Below, in pieces: positions 34,020 to 43,096 of a stretch of DNA of 64,000 bases. Source of the DNA: Bacillota bacterium. Its GTDB lineage: Bacteria > Bacillota > UBA4882 > UBA8346. A program made the position numbers and the translations under genes. How positions within the stretch are numbered: position 1 is the first letter of the stretch; each line of letters starts with the position of its first letter. Under the pieces are notes generated by a model, which saw only the letters and a list, made by a program, of their open reading frames with translations, made no database searches and was not told where the DNA came from. The DNA lies in contig JARKQY010000007.1 in NCBI GenBank assembly GCA_029974635.1, positions 186,001 through 250,000 of the forward strand, written 5' to 3'.

Positions 34020-35009
34020 CTAGGCTCCGCCCCGGCTCTCCCTTAACCATTCATTTGTCTTCCTTATCTCCTCTAAAAACCATTGAATTTCATGATGAAA
34101 CCGGGTAGATTCCAGTACTCCCTGGGTCAAATATACGCCACGATAGATCCGTTTCCTGATGGCAGCCCAATGATCATCCGGCGGCAATTGATAACTCTTC
34201 CAAAAAGATGCCGGAGTATCCAATACATGATGGATCCATTCCGAAGTAAGATCACCAAAGTATGCCCTTTCCGAATCAAGTACGCCGGTTACGTTAATTT
34301 CGCCGTCTTTTCTGGATATCAAGATGTTTTTCGGCCATAGATCCCCATGGATCAGGTGCGGGGTTTTGATTTCATTCAGCACATTTTGAAAGCCGGCGAC
34401 ATGTTCCCGGAGTACTTCAATCTCCGGGATTAAGGTTAAGCCGAAACCGGCCAAATCAGCAATCATTCCGTCTAAAAAATCATGAATAAAGCTGCCCCAT
34501 TTATTAAATTGCTTCTTCGGCGCGGGAAAACCAAACTTATCATTTTGCGCCATACTGATCTTTTGCGAAATTTGACCGACTTGGCTCCAAATGAAGTCGT
34601 TCTCCGTAGCAGTTAAGGAATCTTTTACCGCATCCCACAGTTCACCCTCGAGAAAACTTTGAAACATATAATCCCGGTTGATGATATTCCCGGTGAAATC
34701 GGCAAATAACACTTTGGGGATCAAGTCGCTAACGGGAGCCAAATACGGCTGGATGTTGTACTCCCTTCGCATCAGTTGAATTTCATGGGTATATACTTTG
34801 GCCGTGCCGATGGGCGCTACCCGTAAAATTACTTTATCAGCGTTGCCAAACTCAATGATATAAGTATTATTATATAATCCGGAGCTCAGTTCCGTAATCC
34901 GATTTGGTTCGATCTCTCCCAACCCGATACGGCACATTTCCTTAATGGCTTCCTGCGGGAGCGGCTGTTGGAAACTATCGGTTTCTCTTTTGATCGCATG
35001 ATATTCCAT
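34020..35009 (-). CDS. Aminoglycoside phosphotransferase-fold kinase
   Basis: A 329-residue protein of the APH/choline-kinase fold. The N-lobe has VILRVAPIG with the ATP-binding Lys replaced by the local Arg pattern; the catalytic loop is HLIHGDLWPKNILI (Asp and Asn of the HGDxxxxN motif) and the metal Asp is in VTGVLDSERAYFGD. Such proteins phosphorylate aminoglycosides, sugars, homoserine or other small alcohols. It begins 15 bases after the GH3 glucosidase gene, so a sugar substrate is more likely than a drug, but this is inference from context. GGGGAG precedes the ATG. Confidence 0.82.
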   Translation of the reverse strand: MEYHAIKRETDSFQQPLPQEAIKEMCRIGLGEIEPNRITELSSGLYNNTYIIEFGNADKVILRVAPIGTAKVYTHEIQLMRREYNIQPYLAPVSDLIPKVLFADFTGNIINRDYMFQSFLEGELWDAVKDSLTATENDFIWSQVGQISQKISMAQNDKFGFPAPKKQFNKWGSFIHDFLDGMIADLAGFGLTLIPEIEVLREHVAGFQNVLNEIKTPHLIHGDLWPKNILISRKDGEINVTGVLDSERAYFGDLTSEWIHHVLDTPASFWKSYQLPPDDHWAAIRKRIYRGVYLTQGVLESTRFHHEIQWFLEEIRKTNEWLRESRGGA

Positions 35010-35024
35010 GAAAGTCTCCCCTTT

Positions 35025-37058
35025 TTATGAAAAATCATTCTCGCCCCGGATGGTAACGCTTCCGGCTAAACGGATATCCCGGGAAGAAGCCCCGACGATG
35101 ATTTCAAACTCTCCGCTTTCCACATGCCACTTATTCAATGACGAGTTGAAATAGGCAAATGCGGTTCGATCCAGTTTCATCTCGACTGGCTGCTCTTCCC
35201 CCGGCTGCAATTCCACTTTTTTAAACCCTTTCAACTCTTTATCCGGCCGTAAAACTTTACAAACCCGGTCCCGGACATAGAGTTGTACGATCTCTTTTCC
35301 CGGCATTTTCCCGCTATTACGAACCATAAAACTCACCGTCACTTCATCATTTTCGGCAGCCGATTCCGGTATGATTTTTAAATCCCGGTAATCAAAATTG
35401 GTATATGAGAGTCCATGTCCAAAAGGGAAAAGCACTTCTTTGTGATAGGAATCATAATACCGGTACCCGACCATGATACCTTCCGCATACCAGGATGCGT
35501 GTCCGTTCCCCGGATAAGTGGCATAAGCCGGATTATCCTCGAGCCGCAAGGGGAACGTTTCAGCAATTTTGCCGCAAGGATTGGCCATGCCAAAAAGAAT
35601 TTCCGCCAGAGCGCTGCCACCGGCTTGCCCGGCATACCAGTTGAAAACAACCGCCTTTACTTTATCAATCCATGCCGTCATATCCACTGCCGAACCTGCT
35701 TGAATCACGACTACCGTATTCGGATTTTGAGCCGCGACTTTAATGATGGTTTGTTCCATTTCGGGCAAAAGAGTGATGGCCGCCCGATCATAAGATTCGG
35801 ATTCGATCCCGTTACGGTTGCCGGCAAACACCAAAGCCATATCGGCGGTTTGCGCTCCTGCGATGGCTTGATTAAGTTCAGCAATAGCCGGTTGTCCGGA
35901 CATATAAGCCGGGAAATAATCAACCTGGATTTCCTCTCCCGCCAGTTCTTTGATCCAAAACAAGGGGGACTCCACCTTGTCGGTTTGAACATGGGCGCTG
36001 CCTCCACCTTGAATCACGGGGTTTTCAGCCAGTCCACCGATAACCGCGAGTTTCTTGACTTGGTTTTTTTGAACCGGAAGTGCCTGGGTTTCATTTTTGA
36101 GAAGCGTGATGGCTTCCAATGCGGCTTGCTTGGCCAATGTATGATGACGGTCCGCCTCGTATACTTTAACCCGTTTTTGGCGGTTCCGGGCCGCGTAAAA
36201 TACTATTCTTAATAAACGCTCCAAAGCGGTATCGATGTCCGCATTGTTAATCTCGCCGTTTTGATACGCTTCTTTTAGATTGGCCACGCTCCTATCTTTG
36301 AATGGCATCTCCAGTTCCAAACTTGCTTTAAGGGCTTTCGCCCGATCATACACCGCGCCCCAGTCGGAAACTACAATACCTTGAAAACCCCACTCTTCCT
36401 TTAATACATCGTTCAGGAGGAACTGGTTTTCACTGCAATAAATCCCGTGCAAACGGTTATAAGCGCACATTACCGTCCACGGCCGGGCTTTCTTGACCGC
36501 GATTTCAAACGGCTTTAAATAGATCTCCCGCAAAGCCCGGATATCCACCTCGGTCGAGATCTGATGACGGTCGGTTTCCTGGTTGTTGGTGGCGAAATGT
36601 TTCAGGGATGTACCCACTCCCGTGCTTTGAACTCCTTCAATATAAGCGGCAGCCAGCTCTCCGGCCAATAAGGGATCTTCGGAAAAATATTCGAAATTCC
36701 GGCCGCATAAGGGAGTGCGTTTGATATTCGTCCCTGGCCCCAGAAGTATGTCGACTTCATTGGCCTGGCATTCTTCACCCAACGCTTTTCCCACCTGGCA
36801 AACCAATGATGGGTTCCAGGTGGCGGCCATGGCCGCTGAAGTCGGGAAACAAACCGCTTTCCGGATAACTTCACGGCCGTCGACAATTTGTTCCACCTGC
36901 CGTAAACCGTGCGGTCCATCGGACACGGTAATCGAAGGTATGCCCAATGATTCCACCGCCACCGTGGTCCAACCATCTTTCCCGGTTAATAGCGCCAATT
37001 TCTGATCCAAAGAAAGCCGGGTGATAATTTCTTTAATGTTCGTTTCATGCAATTCCAT
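35025..37058 (-). CDS. Glycoside hydrolase family 3 beta-glucosidase-like
   Basis: A 677-residue intracellular enzyme (no signal peptide) in three domains: GH3 TIM barrel (VSDGPHGLRQVE, SLKHFATNNQETDRH), GH3 alpha/beta domain (AVIGGLAENPVIQGGGSA and GPYAT-like YATYPGNGHA) and a fibronectin-like C-terminal domain. The nucleophile is D232 in GIVVSDWGAVYD. It should release glucose or a related sugar from the non-reducing end of imported oligosaccharides. The ATG at 37058 follows GAGGTG; thirteen upstream codons lack a site. It is divergent from the AraC regulator, 228 bases apart, and upstream of the kinase-like gene. Confidence 0.93.
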   Translation of the reverse strand: MELHETNIKEIITRLSLDQKLALLTGKDGWTTVAVESLGIPSITVSDGPHGLRQVEQIVDGREVIRKAVCFPTSAAMAATWNPSLVCQVGKALGEECQANEVDILLGPGTNIKRTPLCGRNFEYFSEDPLLAGELAAAYIEGVQSTGVGTSLKHFATNNQETDRHQISTEVDIRALREIYLKPFEIAVKKARPWTVMCAYNRLHGIYCSENQFLLNDVLKEEWGFQGIVVSDWGAVYDRAKALKASLELEMPFKDRSVANLKEAYQNGEINNADIDTALERLLRIVFYAARNRQKRVKVYEADRHHTLAKQAALEAITLLKNETQALPVQKNQVKKLAVIGGLAENPVIQGGGSAHVQTDKVESPLFWIKELAGEEIQVDYFPAYMSGQPAIAELNQAIAGAQTADMALVFAGNRNGIESESYDRAAITLLPEMEQTIIKVAAQNPNTVVVIQAGSAVDMTAWIDKVKAVVFNWYAGQAGGSALAEILFGMANPCGKIAETFPLRLEDNPAYATYPGNGHASWYAEGIMVGYRYYDSYHKEVLFPFGHGLSYTNFDYRDLKIIPESAAENDEVTVSFMVRNSGKMPGKEIVQLYVRDRVCKVLRPDKELKGFKKVELQPGEEQPVEMKLDRTAFAYFNSSLNKWHVESGEFEIIVGASSRDIRLAGSVTIRGENDFS

Positions 37059-37286
37059 TAACAACACCTCGATATTTTTGCTCTTCTCCAAAACCATTGA
37101 AAATCAAATTGAATCCTGCTCCGGAGTTTTTCATTTGTTCATCTGTTATTATTATAACGTGTGTACCTCTCTATTTCCGGCCAAATTTCCGATGGATATG
37201 GACAGTTTTTGCTTTCTGGAATATAATTGAATTGTCTAAATGTACTAAATACGGATTCTTGATTAAAAATATGGACGGATTTATGA

Positions 37287-38120
37287 ATGAACGCTTTTTT
37301 GGAAACACGAAACTACCATTCCGGTTTTCCGGTCAGCTCCTTTAGCGCAACGGATAATCATTTTCTGGCGCACTGGCATATTGATGTCGAAATGGTATTT
37401 GTCTGTAAGGGCAGTATCCGGATCGGGGTGAACCGCGAGTCCAGGATATTACATCAAGGTGAAATGGCCGTTTTCGGCAGCACGGACATTCACTACTATG
37501 ACAGCAAAGATCTGAACTCCACAGTGATTATCTTGATTTTCCGTCCGGAACTGGTGGGGAGTCCGGGGGGATGGCCGGAAAACCATCGCTTTGAGCCGGC
37601 TTTTATGGATCTCAAACGGTTGGACTTACCGATCCGCCGGTCCATCACCGGAATATTTTACAGTATAGCGAATGAAACCAACCATCATCCACCCTATTAC
37701 CAGCTTTATGTCAGCGGCAAAATCATGGAATTATGTGCTTTATTACAACGTTCTTTTCCAACCTGCAATCATGATTCCCGGAAAAAAACCGGCAAAATGC
37801 CGGATGTTCAAAAAATTCATTATGCGATTCAATTCCTGCAAGACAACTATATGAATGAGATTTCCCTGGAGGATATTTCAGCGCGTTCAAATCTGAGTCC
37901 TTATTACTTTTCCCGGCTGTTCGCCCGGTTTACCGGGATGAATTTCAAAGAATATTTGAACCGGATCCGGATTGAAAAAGCCGAAAACTTGATCAAGGCC
38001 AACCGGAAGTCAATCATCGATATTTCTTTCGAGTGCGGCTTCAACAGTGTCCGGACCTTTAACCGGACATACAAGGCGATTAAAGGAATCCCCCCCACCA
38101 AAGCCAGACCGGGAGATTAA
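37287..38120 (+). CDS. AraC family transcriptional regulator
   Basis: A 277-residue protein. The N-terminal half is a cupin sugar-sensing domain (FLAHWHIDVEMVFVCKGSI, then GEMAVFGSTDIHYY) and the C-terminal 100 residues contain two AraC helix-turn-helix units: ISLEDISARSNLSPYYFSRL and ISFECGFNSVRTFNRTYK. It is divergent from the GH3/kinase operon and is probably its sugar-responsive activator. The ATG at 37287 has only a weak GGACGGA ribosome site and the start could be off by a few codons. Confidence 0.9.
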   Translation: MNAFLETRNYHSGFPVSSFSATDNHFLAHWHIDVEMVFVCKGSIRIGVNRESRILHQGEMAVFGSTDIHYYDSKDLNSTVIILIFRPELVGSPGGWPENHRFEPAFMDLKRLDLPIRRSITGIFYSIANETNHHPPYYQLYVSGKIMELCALLQRSFPTCNHDSRKKTGKMPDVQKIHYAIQFLQDNYMNEISLEDISARSNLSPYYFSRLFARFTGMNFKEYLNRIRIEKAENLIKANRKSIIDISFECGFNSVRTFNRTYKAIKGIPPTKARPGD

Positions 38121-38239
38121 GAATTACCCTTATTGACTAAAAAAGTTCTGTTCTTTCTGTTACTATTAGTTTTGATTCCGCGCCTGTCTTATCACCATTC
38201 GTATCACGACTTTGTTCCTTCTTCTGGATATCCAATGGT

Positions 38240-38473
38240 TTAATTGATCATCTCCGAACAAGCCATTAAAATACGTGCGCCGTCTTCAATACTCAATTTT
38301 TCTGTAAGAAATAATACCGCAATTTGATCCGCCACATTGGCCAGCCGCTCGTCGGTAAATTCCGACCGGATTTGTCCTAATAAAACCGCAATCTCCTCCA
38401 GATTCAACTTATTTGCTTTAAAAATCTCCAGAATTTTCCCGATTAAAACTGCCTGTTCCGCTTGCGTCAGCAT
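38240..38473 (-). CDS. Hypothetical small helical protein
   Basis: A 77-residue, all-helical, acidic protein starting at ATG 38473, which follows GGGTGG. A start at 38518 would add 15 residues. The sequence contains a repeated helix pattern (QAVLIGKILEIFKANKLNLE, RLANVADQIAVLFLTEKLSI). No family recognised. It is divergent from an XRE regulator with a clear palindrome in between, so it may be its target. Confidence 0.55.
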   Translation of the reverse strand: MLTQAEQAVLIGKILEIFKANKLNLEEIAVLLGQIRSEFTDERLANVADQIAVLFLTEKLSIEDGARILMACSEMIN

Positions 38474-38496
38474 AATCCACCCATATATTTGTTTTT

Positions 38497-38513
38497 CAAT
38501 ACAAAAAGTATTG
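38497..38513. promoter_or_regulatory. Palindromic operator candidate
   Basis: CAATAC and GTATTG, perfect 6-base arms, flank AAAAA. The site lies 24-40 bases before the start of the small helical protein and about 120 bases before the XRE gene, between the divergent genes. It fits an XRE-type binding site. Confidence 0.5.
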
Positions 38514-38634
38514 TACATTCATGTTAACAGACAAAAAGGAATAAGTCAATTTATTTTATGACATTTAGTTCTAAATAGGGGAAGTAGATAGACAAAAGGT
38601 AATAAAACCGGGAAAATAATATTGAGGTGTATTG

Positions 38635-38940
38635 ATGAATACTTTCGGACAAAGATTGCGCTTGTTGCGCGAAGAGAAAAAAATGGTACAGAAAGAAATT
38701 GCCGATCTCTTGAACGTATCCCAATCCACCATCGGTAAATATGAAAATGACCAACGGACACCTTCCCCTGACGCAATTATCAAATTAGCGGTATTCTTCA
38801 AAGTATCCACCGACTATTTATTGGGTCATTCAGATATCCGTAATCCCTTCGAAGTAACTTATCCGGATTTAACGGAGGAAGCCGTCAAGGAAATTGAAGC
38901 GTTCAAAGAATATGTTAGGCATAAATATAATAAATCTTAA
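38635..38940 (+). CDS. XRE-family helix-turn-helix regulator
   Basis: A 101-residue regulator. The helix-turn-helix domain (residues 2-60) is TFGQRLRLLREEKKMVQKEI, then LLNVSQSTIGKYENDQRTPS and STDYLLG, typical of Xre/SinR-like proteins. A short acidic helical tail (TEEAVKEIEAFKEYV) may dimerise. GAGGTG precedes the ATG at 38635; a TTG codon before it is not needed. The flanking small genes could be its regulated partners. Confidence 0.9.
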   Translation: MNTFGQRLRLLREEKKMVQKEIADLLNVSQSTIGKYENDQRTPSPDAIIKLAVFFKVSTDYLLGHSDIRNPFEVTYPDLTEEAVKEIEAFKEYVRHKYNKS

Positions 38941-39042
38941 TATTTTTTCCGGTCATACTTGCCAGATTCCTTGTCAATGTGTAATATAATAAAGAAATGA
39001 TCATTGCTGTGACCGACGACAAATACTTAAGGAGAATCATTG

Positions 39043-39285
39043 ATGAAGATTGAAATGAAAGTGAAAGATTATCAATTTGGTGATGAACGATACGATTTTA
39101 ACCTGGTAGTCCAATTTAATCAGGATACCGGAGAAGCGATGACGGTTCAATTTCTGGATAACCAATCCGGAAAAACGGTGTATGAAACCACTCTAAATGA
39201 AAAGGCAACCAATCAATTATCCTGGATTGTAGACAGTCTGTCGGAAGAAGCGGAAACCGCCAATGCTTGGCGGATTAGCAAATAG
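39043..39285 (+). CDS. Hypothetical 80-residue protein
   Basis: A small soluble, mostly beta protein that begins MKIEMKVKDYQFGDERYDF and ends in an acidic helix (SLSEEAETANAWRISK). AAGGAG is eight bases before the ATG at 39043. No family recognised. It lies about 100 bases after the XRE gene and ends in a strong terminator. Confidence 0.55.
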   Translation: MKIEMKVKDYQFGDERYDFNLVVQFNQDTGEAMTVQFLDNQSGKTVYETTLNEKATNQLSWIVDSLSEEAETANAWRISK

Positions 39286-39301
39286 AGGATAATTCAAAAT
39301 T

Positions 39302-39347
39302 AAATCAAAGGCTGATCCTGAAAATATTTTGAGTCAGCCTTTGATTT
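39302..39347 (+). terminator. Intrinsic terminator
   Basis: AAATCAAAGGCTGA and TCAGCCTTTGATTT are perfect 14-base arms, followed by ATT. It closes the small hypothetical gene. Confidence 0.85.
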
Positions 39348-39390
39348 ATTATCGCTTTAAGAAATATCTCCAGGTTGTTATCCTTCCCGA

Positions 39391-39426
39391 ATAATTCTAG
39401 TTAAAATAGTAGAATTATAGTATAAT
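39391..39426 (+). promoter_or_regulatory. Promoter with 9-bp inverted repeat
   Basis: ATAATTCTA (39391-39399) and TAGAATTAT (39410-39418) are perfect arms 10 bases apart. They lie directly before TATAAT (39421-39426). The arms cover the expected -35 region, so a repressor bound there would block the oxoamine synthase promoter. The -35 box itself is poor. Confidence 0.5.
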
Positions 39427-39467
39427 AAAAAATGTTCGAACATTATCTGGCCATAAAAGGAGCAAAA

Positions 39468-40739
39468 ATGGATTCCCGGAATTACTCATTAGCTGATTTT
39501 ATATCCAGTTCCAATATGGATATCATGGAACTGGCAAAGCAATTCAATGAATATTTGGAGGATATTCATCTTCGTAAACAGCTTCAATCCCGAAGAGTTT
39601 CCCTCTCCGGTTCGGGTCCTGAAATGGATGTTATCGACCCCTATGACGGCCATGTCAGACACATGATCAATATGGCCTCCAATGATTATTTAAATCTGAC
39701 CAAGCATCCAAAATCCGTAGCCGCCGGCATCGAAGCCGTAAAAAAGTATGGTAGCGGCGCGGGCAGCGTCCCTCTTCTTGGTGGCACACTGGATATTCAC
39801 ATTGAGCTGGAAAAGCGGATTGCCAGGTTTAAGGGCTGCGAAGATGCCATCATTTACTCTAACGGATTTGGATCCAATGCGGGAACATTAGCGGCTTTAC
39901 TAAAGGAAAATGATATTGCGATCCTGGATATGCTGGTACATGCAAGTATTAACGACGGCTGCAAGGGGATAAAGACTGAATATTTCAGACATAATAATGT
40001 TTCATCCCTGGAAAAAATCTTAAAAAAAGTCAAAGACCATTATCGTACCAAATTGGTGGTCGTTGACGGCGTATATTCAATGGACGGCGATATCTCGCCC
40101 TTGGATGAGATTGTCAATATCGCTCATCAATACGGAGCGTATGTAATGGTCGATGAAGCACATGCAACAGGGGTCATCGGCGAACATGGGCGCGGTACTC
40201 CGGAGCATTTTCATATTGAAGGCAGGGTTGATCTTGTCGCCGGTACGTTCAGTAAAGCTTTGGGAGTGGTCGGCGGATTTGTGGCCGCCAAAAAAGAGGT
40301 GGTCAGATATTTGCATTACTTCTCCAGGCCGTATATGTTTTCAACCGCTCAGACTCCTCAGACCGCGGCTTCATTAATCGCGGCCCTGGATGTGATTGAA
40401 ACGGAGCCTGAATTACGCCAAAATTTATGGGACAATATCCGTTATTTTAGAAAACACCTGTTGGAAATGGGATTTAACATCGGAAATTCACAAACCGCCA
40501 TATTTCCAATTATTGTGGGGGATGATTATAAAGTCCGGGAAATTTGCCGAGAATTACATGAAAACAATGTATACGTGAATCCGGTTCAATATCCGGCCGT
40601 CCCCCGAAGGCTTTCCAGAATCCGGATAAGCCTGATGTCGGCTCATACCCGTCAACACCTGGACACGGTGTTAGAATTGCTGGAAAGTCTGGGAACCCGT
40701 TATGGAATACTGACGCCAAAGGTTGCGGAGATCCTGTAA
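39468..40739 (+). CDS. Alpha-oxoamine synthase family PLP enzyme
   Basis: A 423-residue PLP enzyme of the family that condenses an amino acid with an acyl-CoA (serine palmitoyltransferase, KBL, BioF, HemA). Seen: the glycine-rich GSGAGSVPLLGGTLDIHIEL, VDEAHATGVIGEHGRG, the PLP Lys K263 in GTFSKALGVVGGF, and RPYMFSTAQTPQTAA. The start at 39468 follows AAAGGAG; twelve upstream codons have no site. The N-terminal extension of about 45 residues is longer than in BioF. There is no biotin or threonine-degradation neighbour, so a serine-palmitoyltransferase-like or other role is open. It is convergent with uppP. Confidence 0.85.
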   Translation: MDSRNYSLADFISSSNMDIMELAKQFNEYLEDIHLRKQLQSRRVSLSGSGPEMDVIDPYDGHVRHMINMASNDYLNLTKHPKSVAAGIEAVKKYGSGAGSVPLLGGTLDIHIELEKRIARFKGCEDAIIYSNGFGSNAGTLAALLKENDIAILDMLVHASINDGCKGIKTEYFRHNNVSSLEKILKKVKDHYRTKLVVVDGVYSMDGDISPLDEIVNIAHQYGAYVMVDEAHATGVIGEHGRGTPEHFHIEGRVDLVAGTFSKALGVVGGFVAAKKEVVRYLHYFSRPYMFSTAQTPQTAASLIAALDVIETEPELRQNLWDNIRYFRKHLLEMGFNIGNSQTAIFPIIVGDDYKVREICRELHENNVYVNPVQYPAVPRRLSRIRISLMSAHTRQHLDTVLELLESLGTRYGILTPKVAEIL

Positions 40740-40757
40740 TTCGCCTTCGTTTCTGCT

Positions 40758-41558
40758 CTAATGAATAAAATAGATTAAAATGAAAACCCCTAAAAAGATC
40801 CGGTAATATCCGAACAGCTTAAAATCTTTGCGGGTGATGTATTTCATAAATCCCGCGATAACCAGCCATGCCACTAAGAAAGATACCACAAAGCCGATGA
40901 TAAGTCCTTGAATTTGCGCTGTATTTAACGCCATACCCGATTTTAAAAGCGAGTATCCGGATGCGGCAAACAGGGTGGGGATGGCCAGAAAAAACGAAAA
41001 TTCAGCGGCCGCCACTCTTGATGAACCCAAGAGTATTGCTCCGATGATAGTAGCTGCCGACCTTGAAGTTCCTGGTATCATGGCAAGGCATTGAATCAAT
41101 CCGATGAAAAATGCCGTTTGATAACTCAATTGAGCAATGGAGTTAAACTTGACCCGTACTTTTCTGCTTTCAATAATAATAAGGATGATCCCCCCCACAA
41201 GCAGGGTCACGGCTACGGTTAGGGGATTAAAAAGTTTTTCTTCAATATAATCACCCAATATAGCCCCCAAAACTATAGCGGGGAAAACGCCCACTATGGT
41301 CTTCTTCCATATATCCCAAGTTGCCGCTTTTTCTGAGACTGTCTTGCGGCGCCCAAACGGAATGAGTCTCTCCCAAAAATAAACGACCACAGCAAGTATC
41401 GCTCCCATTTGGATGACGATATCGAACATTTTAGCAAAATCGCCGGTAAAATTAATGAACTCGCTGACAATGATCAAATGGCCCGTGGAGGATACCGGCA
41501 AAAATTCGGTTAGTCCTTCCACAATGCCTAAAATAACTGCATTTATGAAATCACTCAT
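40758..41558 (-). CDS. uppP: Undecaprenyl-diphosphatase
   Basis: A 266-residue membrane enzyme with about eight segments that dephosphorylates undecaprenyl pyrophosphate to recycle the lipid carrier for peptidoglycan and other wall polymers; it also confers bacitracin tolerance. The two family signatures are present: GLTEFLPVSSTGHLII near the N-terminus and PGTSRSAATI in the middle. AGTAGGTAT precedes the ATG. It stands alone between the oxoamine synthase and the TolC gene. Confidence 0.96.
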   Translation of the reverse strand: MSDFINAVILGIVEGLTEFLPVSSTGHLIIVSEFINFTGDFAKMFDIVIQMGAILAVVVYFWERLIPFGRRKTVSEKAATWDIWKKTIVGVFPAIVLGAILGDYIEEKLFNPLTVAVTLLVGGIILIIIESRKVRVKFNSIAQLSYQTAFFIGLIQCLAMIPGTSRSAATIIGAILLGSSRVAAAEFSFFLAIPTLFAASGYSLLKSGMALNTAQIQGLIIGFVVSFLVAWLVIAGFMKYITRKDFKLFGYYRIFLGVFILIYFIH

Positions 41559-41751
41559 GATATACCTACTTTTTTATTTATCGTTGGTATATATTATAAC
41601 ACTTTTGGGGACTTAATTCCGTTTTAATGTTTTAATCCAATTAATCCCGTTAATCCCGTCTAAAAACCTCTTTTTTATCTCCCAATTCGCCGGGTTAGTC
41701 CCTTGACTCTAAAATCTTGGCAACATGGATGCAAAACAAAGTACAGCCGTT

Positions 41752-43056
41752 TTATTTGGCAATGTATAAATTCTCGTCAATATCCTTCCCCGAGACCAGA
41801 TCCAATTGCGCCAAAGCAATTAGATAGGAGGAGATTCCTTGATAGTATCCATTTAAGGTGGTGTCCAGGTTCAATTCCGCATCCATGACATCGAGGGAGG
41901 TGGCCATTCCGGCGTCAAAATGGGCATGGGTCAGACGTAACGATTCTTTCGCAAAATCAATATTTGCTTGATTGAAATTGGTCGTTTCGATGGCTTCCTT
42001 AAACTCTTGAACGGCCGATTCCAGTTCGACTTGAATCTGATCCTGCAAACCCGTTTGATTCATTTTCGTAATCTTCAGACTGTCTTTAGCGGCGGCAACT
42101 TTCTGTGAAGTGACCATGCCGTCGAATAATGATCCGCTTAAAGTGGCCGTAAGATTCAGGGTTTGATTCCAGCTCCCGGACTGAGAATCAGGGCCGCTAT
42201 TACTGTATCTTGGGGCCAATATAATGGTCGGTTTATATCCGGCTTCCGCCAATGTCACATTACATTCGGCAATTTGGATCTGTTGCTCCGTCTGGTGCAT
42301 TTCCGGGCGTTTTTGATAAGCCTCTTCCAACAGTGCTGCCAGGTTAAAGGCATCGCTTTTCAAAAGCCGGAAACGGGAGATATCCATTTCCACTTTAAAC
42401 TGGCGGGTACGTTCCAAACCAATATGATTTGCCAGCTTTAATTTTGCTGAATTCAGATCATGTTCCGCTTTCATAACCATTGGTTTCAATTTCTCCCATT
42501 GAATTTTGGCCCGCAGCACGCCATGCTTGGTGGCGAGTCCAAGGCGGTTGAATTTACTTACATGCTCATAATGCTTGCCCATGTTATCATAAGATGATTG
42601 AGCGACGACCAGCATTTGCTGGGCCAGCCAAAGATTATAAAAAGTGGTTTTAATATTATAGATGACCTGTTGCTTTGTTTTACGCTGTTCTTCCAGGGCC
42701 GATTCCAGTTTCAATTGAGCTAACCGCACCTCGGTGGTAGTCTTCCCGCCATTATAAAGATAAACCCTAAGCTCAAGATAGCCGCTCCAAGGCTCGCCGC
42801 TGGGACCGGGAGGGTTCGAATCGGAGATGGAATAATTCACGGTGGGCCAAAATCCGCCATAAGCTTGCCGCACTCCTGCTTTGGCAATGGCCACGTTTTG
42901 CGCCGCCACTTCCAGTTGCCGGCTGTTCTGATATCCCAGTTTCAAACACTGTTCAAGGGTGTAGACTTCCCCGGCAGCCGGTCCTTCCGCACGTATTTGG
43001 AACGGCACACTTAATATAATCAGTAACAGAAACCATCCAGTCTTTTTAAGTTTCAT
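41752..43056 (-). CDS. TolC-family outer-membrane channel
   Basis: A 434-residue protein with a signal peptide (about 1-24, ending IRAEG). It shows the two-fold TolC repeat of long coiled-coil helices and short strands: YTLEQCLKLGYQNSRQLEVA, LKLESALEEQRKTKQQVIYN and LVAQSSYDNMGKHYEHVSKF in the first half; AYQKRPEMHQTEQQIQIAEC and FAKESLRLTHAHFDAGMATS in the second. It is the last gene of an adaptor/RND/TolC operon and should be the outer-membrane duct of that pump. Its presence argues strongly for an outer membrane. Confidence 0.92.
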   Translation of the reverse strand: MKLKKTGWFLLLIILSVPFQIRAEGPAAGEVYTLEQCLKLGYQNSRQLEVAAQNVAIAKAGVRQAYGGFWPTVNYSISDSNPPGPSGEPWSGYLELRVYLYNGGKTTTEVRLAQLKLESALEEQRKTKQQVIYNIKTTFYNLWLAQQMLVVAQSSYDNMGKHYEHVSKFNRLGLATKHGVLRAKIQWEKLKPMVMKAEHDLNSAKLKLANHIGLERTRQFKVEMDISRFRLLKSDAFNLAALLEEAYQKRPEMHQTEQQIQIAECNVTLAEAGYKPTIILAPRYSNSGPDSQSGSWNQTLNLTATLSGSLFDGMVTSQKVAAAKDSLKITKMNQTGLQDQIQVELESAVQEFKEAIETTNFNQANIDFAKESLRLTHAHFDAGMATSLDVMDAELNLDTTLNGYYQGISSYLIALAQLDLVSGKDIDENLYIAK

Positions 43057-43096
43057 CGCAACCTCCCATACCGGAATTTGGCGTAAAAAGGATTAA

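Noticed and set aside
41630-41660. Repeated TTAATCCCG as a regulatory iteron
   Set aside because: Only two adjacent copies and no further support.
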